A stretch of 64,000 bases of DNA from Candidatus Altimarinota bacterium (GCA_020629795.1 JAHDCR010000001.1:24443-88442); one strand, 5' to 3'. Positions 10,932 through 23,848 are shown, counted from the stretch's first letter. Numbers and translations are program-made. Notes: generated by a model not told the origin, from the sequence alone.

Positions 10932-13697
10932 TTAGTTATAATAAAGTTCTAATGAGAGTCATGTAACATGATATGGCACAGTTGTTGCATCTATTCATCT
11001 TCCTATTTGCCATGAAAAACTATCTAACACATCTGTAATTGGGATTCGTATAGTTTCATATCTCCACTTGTTTGGATCATTTACACTTGAGTTAGTTTCT
11101 GACCACATAGTTACCGGAGAAGATCACTCATAATTCAGTACGTAAGAAAATGGTGTCCTATCTGATCCCTTTACCCATGCTCATAATCGTATCTCTGATG
11201 TAAACTCAACATTAGGAATATCATCAAAATCTAAGCTGTAATATGAACTTGATCCTCATGTATGTTCTAGGACGTTTGCACTAGGAATACTTACTGGAGG
11301 AGTTATATCTGTTTTAATGTTATTTTCAGAAACATTATTTATATTTCAGCTTGATATATATCCAGTAAAGTTATCAGGATGAGTACTATTATCAAAGTTT
11401 TGGTAATTTATAAAATTTTCTCACACCTTTGTCCATCCTCCACCATCAGTTGTCATATCACAATATACTTGATATGATTGTTGTCCTCAGACACCATCAC
11501 TATCAACTGTGTAATATCAATTTCGAATATTCCCTCACACATAAACCTCTATTTCTCTAATATGTAGTGGATTAGTTCCAACCGTCTCTAAACGTAATGT
11601 TCTTACATTATTATATACTTCTCAAAGAGCAACAAAATCAAAATCAATTAAATAGTCATTTGTAACATCCCAAATAAGATGCTGATACAGCACTGTACCA
11701 GTCTCATCATACAAAGTTAATAATCATCCAGTAAGTTTATCGCTATCTTGATTTACTCTATTAAAAATTCGGATAAATCAGATAGTTTTATCTTCATCCC
11801 AATCTAGCTCTATATATCAAGCTCCTCCATGTGAGTGATACTCATAATCAAACTCTCAGGTTGTATCAATAATTCAGTTTGTAAGAGCAGGAAGTCAATA
11901 TCATAATGTTGAGGAACTATCTCCACTCAGACCTGCTTCCGTAGCAATATTGAAAACGAATTTAGATTCTAGAATTTCACTACAAAAATATGGTTGAATA
12001 GGATTAATTCATATATAATTTCATAAAATATTCTCAAGATATCATAATGTATGATTCGTAAGATATTTTTCTACATCTGAATAAATTTCACTACTTCTAT
12101 ATTTAAAACGAATTTGTTCATTCACACTTTTTAGTCCATTATACGATCATAGTTCTTCTTTTGTCCCTTGAAATAATAAGGGATATTCACTATAATAAGG
12201 AAATCATTGTTCTTGAGTCTCTACGCTTCAACTATAGCTACTTGGTATGTTATAATATCCAGAATATACAAACTTTCTATTTGATATAATAGACTGTAAA
12301 TCTGTATCTCATATATCAGTTGTAATTAAAGAGGGTGCAGCAAGAACATAGTGTTGACTTCAGCTCGAAGTATGTGCTATAACTCCATTATAGTCCCCAG
12401 TAACAAATACTCAAGAATCAGCCTTAGTTTCTATAATTTCTCCTTCATCTGATTGTCATTCAGGTGGTGCAGTTTTATAGGGATGGTCACTTGGAAGTTT
12501 AGATTCTAATCACCATTTCCACGCTAAATATCCTTCTATTTGAAGTCTATCATCTTCTGTAAGCGCATAAACATCTGCATCAAATATTAATACTTCTCCG
12601 ACAGCTATATCAGCCGAACTTGATCCAGCACTTGAACAATTGTCTCACTTTTTCTTACTTTTAGATTCTACATCATGTCATGCAGTATTAAATGCCCAAG
12701 TTACTCAGGCTATAGAGTTTGTTGGTCACGAAAATCATAAATTATTTCCATTGGTTCTAAATGTATAGTTTTCGTCATCCGTATAAAATGAGTAAAAATA
12801 GGGGTCTTTTTTTCATCCACTTAAATTCGTATAAAATTCTGGACTACTATTTATATTAATAGAGTCAACACAATTATGCCACGGTCCTATATGATAGCCT
12901 GACTGAACTGATCGCATTCCTGATCCAACTGGCTTATTTGTCTTATGTAATACATAATATATCTCTCCTTTTGTAATCTCAGAATTATTTAATAACACTC
13001 CAGCATTTGCTTCTACAACAACAGAATTTGAACCATTAAGAGCGGAGGATTCAAAAATTACATTTCAAGTAAGCGTCGGATTTCAGCTAGCTCATAATGT
13101 ACCTTTATTAACCCAGTTGGTAATAACAGTTCATGTAGCTGGATTATTAGTAAGATTACTATCTCAGTCTATATCTTCACTTGAAAGCCAAATTTTTGGA
13201 CTATAGATAGATGGATCAAAAGTAGAAGCTGCATATGTCTCTTCAAATAAAGGATTGGCAATAGGAGTAATTGAAGTGAGTTGTTGTATATCTTTATATC
13301 ACTCAAACATGACCGCTAACTGATATTCTCCTTTATTTTGAGTCACTGAATAAGTATATTCATTCCCATATTTAGGATCTTTCATATCACCAAATATTTT
13401 TCCTATCTCAGCCATAGTAGTTTCACCAAAGGTTCACTGCGTCCAAACAGTCGATCAAGAATATGTTATATCAACACCATCTGTAGCTTCTGGATATTTT
13501 CTAGCTTTCTGTTTATAGAGACTCATAACCTTTGTTATATCTGACACATGAGTCTTTCGCACCATTTCTCTGGCATCTTGAGTATATCCTGTAAAGGAAA
13601 TAAATCATATAGTCCCAAGTATGGCAAGTATCGTCATACTCACCAATAACTCAGGTATAGTGAGTCAAGATACTCTAGAATATAATTTTTGTCTCAT
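10932..13697 (-). CDS. Very large pseudopilin / surface adhesin
   Basis: 921 residues, far above the usual 150-200 of a pilin. It begins MRQKLYSRVSGLTIPELLVSM, a prepilin signal with Glu at +5. An N-terminal pilin body is followed by long extracellular beta-rich segments. One is fibrinogen-like: SYQVYCDMTTDGGGWTKV. Another contains LYVRF-type jellyroll strands. The first gene of a two-gene minus-strand unit with 9385-10926. A role as a pilus-borne adhesin is inferred from the architecture. Confidence 0.82.
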
Positions 13698-13807
13698 AAA
13701 TAATACTTAAGGTGTTATACATATTACCTTTAAATATACCACTTTATAACCACTAAAACAAAATCCCACTCTAATAAGAGCTTGAAATACTATAAAAATA
13801 GGTCCTA

Positions 13808-14158
13808 CTATATTTCTATATTTTTATAATGAGATATTTGATGAGATTGTGTTTTTTTTAAAATTGCTATGACATCAAACTGTATATTTTCTGGGTTAAT
13901 ATTATTTTTTTTACTATAAAATTGCATAGTTTTGAGGCATTTATGTAGTTTTTGTGGAACTATAGCCTCTTCTGGAAATCAATATCTTAGATGAGATCTA
14001 TATTTTACCTCTATAAAATAATGACGTCGTCACTTGCTTGCAATAATATCTATTTCTCAAAATCTCCCGAATTTAAAATTAGTATCACAAATATGATAGT
14101 TATGTTTTTGTAGATACTCAATAGCAACTATTTCTCAGATGTCTCAAGTTTTTTTCAT
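13808..14158 (-). CDS. YraN / UPF0102 endonuclease-fold protein
   Basis: 116 residues, the usual family length. The signature GRFGEIDIIASK followed by YFIEVKYRS matches the nuclease-like E...D...ExK core of UPF0102. The conserved early lysine and glycines (GDIGEIVAIEYL) are also present, three of them TGA-coded. The family resembles Holliday-junction resolvases but its role is not established. Oriented away from dnaG. Confidence 0.8.
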
Positions 14159-14261
14159 ATATACAAAATATATACTTAATCACAAATAAGTAAAATAAAG
14201 AGAGTTTACATATCTATAATTATTCGTAGAATATGTATAAAATAATCATAATTTTCAAATC

Positions 14262-15926
14262 TTGAGTTTTGTAGACGACCTAGAGGCTAGTATAGACATC
14301 ATCGAGTTAGTATGAAGATACACCAAACTCAAAAAGGCAGGAACAAACTATAAGGCTCTCTGCCCTTTTCCTGGTCATAGCGAAAAAACTCCGAGTTTTG
14401 TAGCATCTCCTGCAAAACAAATTGGCTACTGTTTTGGATGTCATAAGTGATGATGACCGATCAAATTTATTATGGATATGGACAACTGCGAGTTTCGTGA
14501 AGCACTTCAAATACTCTGAAATATAACAGGAACTGAAATACCATGATATACTGAAAACAAAGAAACAATTGAAATAAAAAAGAATCTCTACTCTCTCTAC
14601 AAAGATGCTACAAATTATTACAAAACAGCTCTTAGCAAGAATCCAGAAGTAAAAAAGTATCTTATGAATAGAGGTTTGAGTTGAGAGGATATTGAAAAGT
14701 TTCATTTTTGATATGCAGACAGTTGAATCTCACTTTATAACTATCTTAAAGACAAATGATATGAGGACGAGCAAATTGGGCAATCTAATATATTTCTTGA
14801 TGTAAAATCTCGAAAAGATAAATTCATTGGGAGAGTTATATTTCCAATACAAAATTTGCGTTGAGATTTTGTAGCCTTTGCCGGTCGAATTATAGGAAAA
14901 TGAGAACCAAAATACCTCAATTCTCCTGCTTCAGATATTTATGATAAATCATCAATACTCTATGGGCTTTATGACGCAAGAAACGCTATCACTAAGAATG
15001 ATTATATCATTATTACTGAGTGATATATGGATACTATTGCTCTTCATAGAGCATGATTTTTTCAGTCTGTAGCTGTATCGGGAACTGCACTCACTGAAAA
15101 ACATATTACTATAATCAAGAGACTAACTCATAAAATATATCTCTGTTTTGATAGTGATAAAGCATGAGAACAAGCAACTAAAAACTCCATAGAAATACTT
15201 AAAAACAAAGGTTTAGAAGTAAAAATAATATCTCTTTGAGCAGGAAAGGATCCAGATGAATTTTTGCAGTGAGGATGAGATTTTAATGAGCTTATTGATT
15301 GAGCACTCTCACCTATAGCCTTTCTCATAAAAACTAATAAATACAATCTCTCGAGCATTGATGAAAAGAAAAAATTTATAGCTGAAATCCTTGATATAAT
15401 TAGAAATTATAGTGATGCTGTTGAGCAAGATACTTACTTAAAAGAGCTCGCTAAAGTCAGTGATACACCTATTTCTATCATCTATGAACTATTTAAGTGA
15501 ACACGAAAAGCTAAAACTGAAGTAGTAGAAAATATTGAGAAAAAAACTCTCACTCCAGAAGATACGCTCATAGCTCTCCTCATCGATGAACCTAGTCTCA
15601 AAGATGAAATAAAACAAGGAATTATTTTTCCAGAATGAATCTCAGAAAAATTTGAATCTGCTTTAAACGATATTGATTCGTTTAGTAAAAAACTTGATCT
15701 CACTGGAAAAGAAAAATACAAAGCTCTCGCAATGAGCTATATGAGCAAATGAAATACCATAGAAGAACAAAAAACCGAAAGAATGACAGTACTTTTTAGT
15801 CTCAATAGAATGTATTACAAAGTACTTACTGAAAAATATAAAAGTCTCATGAACTCATGAGACAATGATGCTCTGATAAAATACTCTCGACTACTCCAAA
15901 TTGCAAAACAGCATAACATAAAATAA
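14262..15926 (+). CDS. dnaG: DNA primase
   Basis: 554 residues. The N-terminal CHC2 zinc finger has C34, H39, C57 and C60 ([13 protein letters not shown], then YCFGCHKGGG). The TOPRIM domain follows, with the acidic motif EGYMD and FDSDKAG, preceded by [17 protein letters not shown]. It synthesises RNA primers at the replication fork. A TTG start ([10 protein letters not shown]) is chosen because an in-frame TAA lies just upstream and no ATG is available. The glycine of EGYMD is TGA, direct evidence of recoding at a catalytic motif. The C-terminal helicase-binding part is short. Confidence 0.93.
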
Positions 15927-15929
15927 ATC

Positions 15930-15957
15930 TTGCATTTCAAGCCATAGTCTCTATAAT
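15930..15957 (+). promoter_or_regulatory. Likely rpoD promoter
   Basis: -35 TTGCAT, 16-bp spacer, -10 TATAAT, starting just inside the 3' side of the dnaG stop region. It would give a leader of about 115 nt before the rpoD ATG. Confidence 0.5.
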
Positions 15958-16035
15958 TTCACCGAAATAGAGAGCTTACTCTATACAAACAAAAGTCTCA
16001 TATACGAAATAATAAGTATATTCCACAACAATTTC

Positions 16036-16064
16036 CTTCTAGGCAATGTAACTAGAAGTTTTTT
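16036..16064 (+). terminator. Terminator-like hairpin in the rpoD leader
   Basis: CTTCTAG and CTAGAAG form a 7-bp stem with a 9-nt loop, directly followed by six T. It lies 16 bp upstream of the rpoD ATG and downstream of the putative promoter. It could end dnaG transcripts or act as an attenuator. A TATAAT at 16066-16071, just after it, could drive a near-leaderless rpoD mRNA. Confidence 0.5.
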
Positions 16065-16079
16065 CTATAATTATAAAAC

Positions 16080-17471
16080 ATGGTAAAATCGCAAAACGAT
16101 AAAGATAAAGAGTTAAAATCAAAAATACAAGAGATAGATCTTGATACACTTGGTGCTGCTATGAAAAATCTTCAGCAGCAAGATGAAAAACTCCAAGAAC
16201 AAGAAGCCGAAGAACTTGCTAAAAAGATCGAATCTGGGAATGCTGAGGATGATGTCGTAGTTGATGCTTTAGAAGAAATAGGAGCGTTAAAACCAGAAAA
16301 AGGCCTCAAGAGAATGCCTATCGAAAGAGATCAAGATAAACGTAGAGTTGGGAAAGGAATGCAAAAATTCATAGACACTGAGGTACCTGCTGAGTTCTTA
16401 GAATGAATGTCTCAGCCGGTTCAGGACCTCATGAAAAAATGAAAAGTTGATGGACGAATCACGCAAGATGAGCTCATGAACGCAGTCCCAAATGCTGAGG
16501 ATGACGTAGACCTCCTTGATGAGATATATTCAAGATTCATGGCTATTGATGTAGATGTTGTAGATAGTCTTGATCAAGTAAATCTCTTTGAATCAAATAA
16601 AAAATCTACTGGAAAAAAAGAAGCAACAGGTGCTGTTTCACTTTCGGAAATTTCCGATGATTCTATCAGAATGTATCTCAATGAAATAGGTCGAGTTGAA
16701 CTGCTTACAGGAGAACAAGAAGTTTCACTTTGAGCTCGAATTAAAGCCGGTGATCAAGAAGCAAGAAAAGCGTTGGCAGCAGCTAACCTCAGACTTGTGG
16801 TATCTATCGCAAAAAAATATATGTGACGTGGTCTAGGACTTCTCGACCTTATCCAAGAGTGAAATGTTGGGCTGTTTAGAGCAGTAGATAAATTTGATGC
16901 AACAAAATGATTCAAGTTTTCTACCTATGCTACTTGGTGGATACGTCAATGAGTAACAAGAGCTATAGCCGATCAAGCAAGAACTATCAGAGTTCCAGTC
17001 CATATGATAGAAACGATTAATAAGTTTACTCATACCTATCGTAGACTTACACAAGAACTCACTCGTGAACCACTCATGGAAGAGCTCGCTACTGAGCTTG
17101 ATATGGATATCAAAAAAGTTCGTCAAATCATGAGAATATCTCAAGATATCCTCTCTCTGGATGCTCCAGTAGGGAGTGAAGAAGACACTTCTCTATGAGA
17201 TTTTATTGAGGATGATAAAACTCTCGCACCAGATGAGCAAACAAATATGAATCTTCTCAAAGATAATCTAGGAGAGATGCTTGATTTCCTCACACCTCGA
17301 GAAAGAAAAATTATTCAAATGAGATTTGGTCTTGAGGGTTGAGATGTACATACCCTTGAAGAAGTCGGAAAAGAATTCTGAGTAACCAGAGAGCGTATAA
17401 GACAGATTGAAGCAAAGACACTTGAAAAACTCAAAGAACATCCAAATGCGGATAAGATTAAATTCTTTTAA
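16080..17471 (+). CDS. rpoD: Primary RNA polymerase sigma factor (sigma-70)
   Basis: 463 residues. An acidic, lysine-rich N-terminus (region 1.1-like) is followed by region 1.2 ([20 protein letters not shown]). Region 2 is intact: [47 protein letters not shown]. Region 3 reads [13 protein letters not shown]. Region 4 ends with the helix-turn-helix [20 protein letters not shown]. It directs transcription of housekeeping genes. Conserved glycines in MGRG, QEGN and EFGVT include TGA codons. The gene ends at a strong terminator. Confidence 0.95.
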
Positions 17472-17484
17472 ATATATAAATAAT

Positions 17485-17509
17485 AAAACTCCTGCTTAGC
17501 AGGAGTTTT
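17485..17509. terminator. Bidirectional intrinsic terminator
   Basis: AAAACTCCTGC, loop TTA, GCAGGAGTTTT, between the convergent ends of rpoD and the surface protein gene. Confidence 0.88.
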
Positions 17510-17513
17510 ATTA

Positions 17514-20500
17514 TTATTCAAAAAATGGAGGAGGGGTAGTTTGTATCACAGGATTGTATTCAATCACAACTGGATATCGTTCATATCATCATGCAACGGC
17601 TGATAGTGATTGGGCTCATGAGCTTTTATCTGGTGGATCATTCCTATCTGCTGTTTCACTGTAGTACATAAAATACCTTCTCAAGTAATTTAGATCATAA
17701 GCTTGAGCTTTTGACTCTGTGTCACAATTTGTTGTTACGTAATATGGACATTCAGGAGTTGCTTTCCTAGAACCACCTATAGTATTCTCACTAAAAATTG
17801 ATCATTTTATATAGAGTTGATTTGCTAGCTCGGCTGCTGTATCACTTCAGTCTAAAACATCAGTACCATTTGTTGTACTAAGTACAGATTTATCCGTATA
17901 TAAAATAGCATGTATATCTGTAAGCGTATTTTTTATAAGTATATTTCCGTTTAAAACGATTATTCATAAAACTCAATTTCAAGTTATATTTCAACTAATA
18001 TATACGTCACCATTTTCTACTAAAAGTGTTTTGTTTCACTGTATAGTATCACCACTTATTTCAACGTCCTGTCCTCTAAAATATAAAACTCTATTTCAAT
18101 ATATTCTTTTTCCATCATTATTTAGGCTCGACCAAGCACTTATTCATCATAATTCATTTACATCTCAACTCCCATTTAACAATTCACTATCTTTTATATT
18201 CTTAATTACCTCGTAAACATTTTTTGCTACATCCCTTCGTAGGGTAGATTTAGTTATTTGTCATATAATCTTGATATCACTAGAAAATTGATTTTCAGTT
18301 AATTCTTGAGAATGTGATGAACTTGTATTACCAAGTATTTTTGCCCCTTCTTGATATGAATTATTTTCTCCTGAAGGTCCTATATAGGTATCTTTTCAGT
18401 AAACGTCACTTGGGTATACAACTGTTTTTCTTGCTGTTCATGTACGAACATCGTATTTCACGATACTAGCTAGATAAGAAAACGTTTCATTCGTTACACT
18501 ACCATCTTGAACCATAAATGTATTTGCATTAAGATAGTTTGGTATAATACCAGAAGATAGATTATATAATTCCGTCGGATTTTGGGGTAATTCACTTATT
18601 GTAGCTCCACTAATTGTAAAACTATATCTAGCATTTTCTATATTTGTTGGATTTGATGGATCTGATTCATCTACATCTCAAAACTCTGCTCTGAGTGAAT
18701 TATTATACGTCGTAATCCCACTATTTGAAACATATATATCTAAATCCTGAATCGCTCATTCCAAAAATCATTGCTGTGTTAATCACCCTAACATGGTAGT
18801 GGCATAGAGAGGAGTAGCTCTAATTGGAGTATATATAAAATCACTTACTCACTGATTTTGTGGTCTATCACCAGTTTCAATTTGCGTACTTGCATCAATA
18901 TCATATGTTACTCATACTATTGCTCCAGATCATAAGACTCTTTCATCAGTATTTGTTGTCGGAGCATATACAAAAAATGGGAGAGTATAAGTTCCATCTG
19001 TTGAAATAATATCATCAAAATTTGAAGGAACTGTATCGCTAGGAGAAGAGGATATACTAATAGGATTTGTTTCAGTTCATACAAATAAAGCCGAATCAGT
19101 TCATGAATTATTATATTGATCAAGACGAATCTCATTAATAGTAGAAATATTTATATCAATATTTCTTCCAATACCTGGAGCATCAATAATAAAGTTCCCG
19201 TACTCATCTGTAAGCGTAACTTCGATTTCTCTACGTGTTCCGTCCGCATAAATTGGTCCAGATAAGTCATTTTTAGAAATACTAGATGCTATATTTGTTG
19301 TATTAGAATAAACAGCATGATTATAAACATTTCAATTTGTAAAATTAGAACAATTCCCTGCTTCATCACAAATCTGAGTTATTATAAAACTATATTCTCT
19401 TGATCAATTTGGTATTCTATCAATATCTACATTCTCTATATTCCAATCAAATCTATACGAATAGGTATTGGCTGGACTAGGTAAGTATGTAACTGACTCA
19501 TTAAAATATTCGGTACTACTTGTATTTGAATGATTTTCTATAGAGTAACTAATATCTTTTACAGGAGATCAACCGTTTTCACTAATTGTAATTCAATAAT
19601 TGTAACTATCATTTGCTAATAAATTTATTGGAACTTCATTTTCAACATCTCCTCTCACATCTGTGCCAACGACTGGATTAAGTGTAGGTGAAACCTTATC
19701 AATTTTTATTATCTGAAGTCCACTATAAGTATATCAATTATTTGCATTATCTCTTACTCTGTAGCATATGTATTCAATTTTATTTGTATTATTTGGAGTA
19801 CTATGAGTATAGCTCGATCCATTGGTCCAACCTCATGATGAACTACAAGAAAAAGAACTACTCGAAACTTTACGTTGAATGTTAGAACATCATGATCATC
19901 AAGTATCAGAGCAAACTACGCTTGAACTTATATTCTCATTAGACCAGGTATCATTAGATATTACACCTACTGTCGGTCAAGATAATGTTGTTGTTAAGGT
20001 TGGAGCAGTTTTATCAATCATAACGTTCGCAGATCTAATAACACTTGCATTCCCATTTCTATCCCAAGTTCTATATCTTAAAACTCTATTTTGCTGAGAA
20101 TTTACTACAACTGAATTTGCCGCTGTACCATCAGAAGGATTGGCAAGAGTGCAGGTACTTCACCAGCAATATCGAGTCGCATTATTTGCAACTCCACTCT
20201 CAACAGTACCATTTGATGAGCTAACAGGTACATCATCAGCTCAAAATGTCACAGTTCCATCTAGATTTGTCCATGTATTATGACGTGAATAAGCCAGTGA
20301 AGAGGTATTTACCGTAGGACGTCAGTCATCCCATCTCCTACAAATAATTCGACTTGTTGCACCATCCCTTCCAACAACCATATCCTCTCAATCACATAAA
20401 GTTATACCATTCGCAATTGTATTCCTAGTGTATTCTCATGCTGATGCAGCATAATAATTATGCGTTCGACAATCAAAACTTCAGGTCACAGCATCTCATG

Positions 20501-20687
20501 CTGCTGTATCAGTCTGAGAGTCTTGTGGTACTGCATTTGAATTACATTGAGTACCTCTGTTAGGACCTCATCCCCTAATTGTGGTAGGAGTAAATGAACC
20601 AGGATTTGTGTATGATACTGCAAATACATCAAGCTGTAATACAGAGAATCAAAGCAAAAGCAAGAAGATATATGTAATTTTTTTCAT
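17514..20687 (-). CDS. Large secreted surface protein with Ig-like repeats
   Basis: 1057 residues. A signal peptide (MKKITYIFLLLLGFSVLQLD, then VFA) is followed by repeats of bacterial Ig-like type, recognisable by linkers such as MIDKTAPTLTT and IKIDKVSPTLNP and by paired Cys. The last 250 residues form a repetitive beta-solenoid-like region (VLYFRGQDVEISGD, LLVENGDVYISGNITGN, LYIKGSIFSENTIGGS). They end in CPYY...CDTESKAQAYDLNYLRRYF, a tail of the kind often found in CPR pilus-linked surface proteins. Likely exported and cell-surface attached. Function unknown. Confidence 0.75.
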
Positions 20688-20752
20688 AATGTATGGAGAA
20701 ATTAGTTTCCTATACATTAATTACATCATATTTCATCTAAAAATACAAGAAA

Positions 20753-21838
20753 CTAGTACTGGACAGTTGGATAATTATGTTTTACCTCTAAAAAATGCTT
20801 TTTTGCCCTCCCTTGTATCTCAGAAACGTCCAATTCTTGTAATAATTTATATTTTTGAATGATAGAATCGCACTGCTTCATCACCTCTAACATATCGTTT
20901 AAAATTAAGTTTCAAGTTTCAGTTGGGAGTAAAAACTTTTTAATGACATTATATCAAAGTTTGTTTTTAATATGATATAAAACTACTTTCTGTTTCCATC
21001 TATAATCACTTATCATTCACTTTTTGATTCATTGAAGTAATACAAACACAGCTGGGACCAAAGCATGTACTCATATTAAAACACCATGAAGTGGCCTAGC
21101 ATCAGGCCTATAAGGAGAATAGTAATTTTGATCACTATTATTGTTGTAAAGAGTTTCTGATTGAGCTATAAGGTTGAATTTATTATGACTTGATTCATGA
21201 ATAAGAGCTTCTATAATATTTAATTCTGGAAAATCAGTATCAATTGTATATCATAAATAAAGAGTACCTATACATTGTCTATAAGTACAAGAGTTATGGA
21301 CACCATGGGAAGTATTCATAGGAATTATTTTTTGTATCATTCATTGTAGCTCCATAAAAAAACTATAATTTATTTCTTTCAGCATCTCAAAAGCTTTTGA
21401 AAAAACTGCGTTCCATTCTTCTGGAGTTTTTTCTCCCCATCACAACATCCCTTCTCATGTATGATCTGGATGATTTATAACGTTATTATCAGGATTATTG
21501 TCATGAAGCGTTAAACGGATTTTAGTTCATTTTATATATTCTCACTGATTATGACATAATGATTTGAAATTTCAGTCAAGAAAGTATTTAAGCTCTTGAT
21601 TAAGTAAGTTTAATTGTGAAACTGTATTTTCATCAGTCAAACGAAGAATAAGAGAAGAAACATCAGACTGTAATAAAAAATCTCTTTGCTTTGAACTCTC
21701 TAGATCTCAAAATCTAGCCCTTAGTCATTCTTCTACATTTATATGAGAAAATAGTGAACTCAGTTTATGATAAAATTTTTCTTTATACTGAACAACCATC
21801 GTATTGTTTTCATATCATAGAACACTTTCTTGAGTCAT
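20753..21838 (-). CDS. HExxH-type putative peptide-modification protein
   Basis: 361 residues. The metal-binding motif HESSH spans residues 214-218 in ALIHESSHNKFNLI, with GEGMLGWGEKTPEEWN at 128-143. This pattern matches the 'HEXXH motif-containing putative peptide modification protein' family, which occurs in RiPP clusters. Some members have been shown to be 2-oxoglutarate-dependent peptide hydroxylases rather than proteases. Here it sits at the edge of an Hxs-type locus with two other oxygenases, so hydroxylation of the precursor is the natural inference. Divergent from the prepilin-peptidase gene (63 bp apart). Confidence 0.75.
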
Positions 21839-21901
21839 ACAACTTTGTTTATAAAGTAAAAATAAATACTATAAGTAAAATTATATAACTTGTTTTTAGA
21901 A

Positions 21902-23152
21902 ATGGAAATATTTATTTGAGCTATGATAGTAAGTATCTTTTGATATTTCAATTTACAAATACTCTTAAGCGATTTCACAGAAAAAAAAATACCTAACAAA
22001 CATATAACAGGACTAATACTATTATTACCACTTTGGTATGTATATAACATATTTTATATAGAGTATGTTGACGTTTGATTATGAATATTAATATGAAAAA
22101 TCCTGGTATCGATGTTTATTAGTTTTTGACTTTATTACTACAGAGTATGGGGAGCTTGAGATTCAAAATATTTCTTTGTATTAACTCTATTTCTCGCTAA
22201 AATTGATCATCTGATATTCCTGTGAAACATAGCTATTGTAACTTTCTGAGTAATGATTTTATACCTACTCTATTTTGTATTTATAAAACTTACATTCTAT
22301 AAAAAATTCAGAGATGACGTATTTTGAATAATAAAAGATGATTATTCTAAATTTCAAGCATCAATAATAAAAAAATCTGAATCTATCATACAGATATTTC
22401 ATCTTATTTTAGGACTCACTATTATATATATCGCTTTGCGTTTTTTTAAAATCATAGTGATTAATTTTACATATCTCCCGAATATTCAAGACATATGGAT
22501 AAAATATACCGAGCATATAATAATATTTATTCTCATATTTTTTATTTTCCTAATTTATATTATTAAATACACCAGTACATATATATTTAGAAAATTAGAT
22601 AATAAATGATTTAATACTCATATAATAAAGTCTTTTTGTCTCTATTTTTTTTCACTATTACTTTTTATCATAATTGTATTTCAGCTTAAAAACAATACGC
22701 AAGAAACGAAAAATATACTCTTTTTACTTTTTACTAGTTATTTAGTACTCTATGCATGAGTGATATGCTGAAAATATTTTTTTACACTTACTTTTCACTC
22801 GAGTGAAAAAGCGAGCATAAAAATTGATAATCTTAAAACAGGTATGATTATTGATCAACATCATATTGAGCATTTATTTAGATGAAGAGAGGTATTAGCA
22901 GATGATATGGAATATAACTTTAAAACAAAAGTACTAGACCTACAAAGTATACAAGCATTGAAAAAAACTATAAAATATATCAATCTAAGCATTGAAAAAA
23001 ATAGAAAAGATGAAAAACCTATTACAGATATAGTAGTCATAAAAACTATTTCTTACTGAATCTTTATTTACACAGGATTTATAGGTACAATGATTTTCTG
23101 AAACACCATCATCAAAAAAATACTAGATTTATTACAATTATTATTTATATAA
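21902..23152 (+). CDS. Prepilin-peptidase (A24)-like membrane protein with long C-terminal extension
   Basis: 416 residues. The first 180 form an A24 peptidase-like domain. The first aspartate is D24 in LLSDFTEKKIPN and the second is D87 in the G-x-G-D motif RVWGAGDSKYF; these are the two catalytic positions of type IV prepilin and preflagellin peptidases. About seven membrane helices lie in two groups. The second half (after about 190) has no counterpart in CpaA/TadV enzymes and has a soluble segment before the last helix. The gene is interrupted by TGA many times, so standard-code calling loses it. It could process the window's many prepilins or the RiPP leader. Confidence 0.75.
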
Positions 23153-23848
23153 TAATTGATCATGATAGGTCTTTCTTTCTCATGAGGAAACTCATTGAAC
23201 TCTATGCCAAGAAATATCTCTTTCACATTTAAAAAATACAAAAGTATTCATAACTGGAGCTATTGATTTATAAGTTATAGCGTTGATATCTCTTAAATTG
23301 TTTTTATATCACAGTTCTAAAGCTCATCACTGTGACTCATTCCAGTCTTCATTTAAAAAAAATACATAACTTCCTGCAACTGTATTTACAGGACCATCAG
23401 TATGCCAAGCTAAATAATCACCTGAATTGTAAATTTGTATGAGACTTCATCTACTCCCTAGTAACGAACGCATAATATTTTCAAGCCTAAATCACAACGA
23501 TATAGGTGTAGAAACAGCCGTATTGTAAAAGTATTCCATATACCGATAAAACGAAGCACTATGAAAAAATCTATATAAGTCAGCAAGGTATTTACCTGAT
23601 ATATAACTTCAAGTTCATTTCTTATATCATTCTTGGTTGGTATAAAACTCTTCATGGTCTCTCTTTCCTACTCTAATATCATTCTTAATTCATTCTATAA
23701 AATCATCTTTGAAAAAATCTGGTAAAGCTAAATGCTTTACATATTTTTGAGAGTAAAAATTCTCCTTTAACCTATGTAAATTATCTTCATCAAGATATCT
23801 ATCTGCTATATATTTTTTTAGAAATATTAGGTCTTTTTTATTGAGCAT
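23141..23848 (-). CDS. 2OG-Fe(II) oxygenase (prolyl-hydroxylase-like), first copy
   Basis: 235 residues. The facial triad is visible: H149 and D151 in LAWHTDGP, and H215 in SWHRVQGV. R225 in GERKTYH is the 2-oxoglutarate-binding arginine. The core strand YVFFLNEDWNESQGGALEL is typical of the prolyl 4-hydroxylase subgroup. It should hydroxylate a peptide or amino acid using O2 and 2-oxoglutarate. Its ATG overlaps the stop of the tandem radical-SAM gene by 11 nt, which indicates translational coupling. Its 3' end overlaps the convergent prepilin-peptidase gene by 12 nt. Confidence 0.85.

Noticed and set aside
22112..23152. Prepilin-peptidase gene beginning at ATG 22112
   Set aside because: The frame extends upstream through TGA codons to 21902 and only then includes the first catalytic aspartate (LSDFTEKKIPN).
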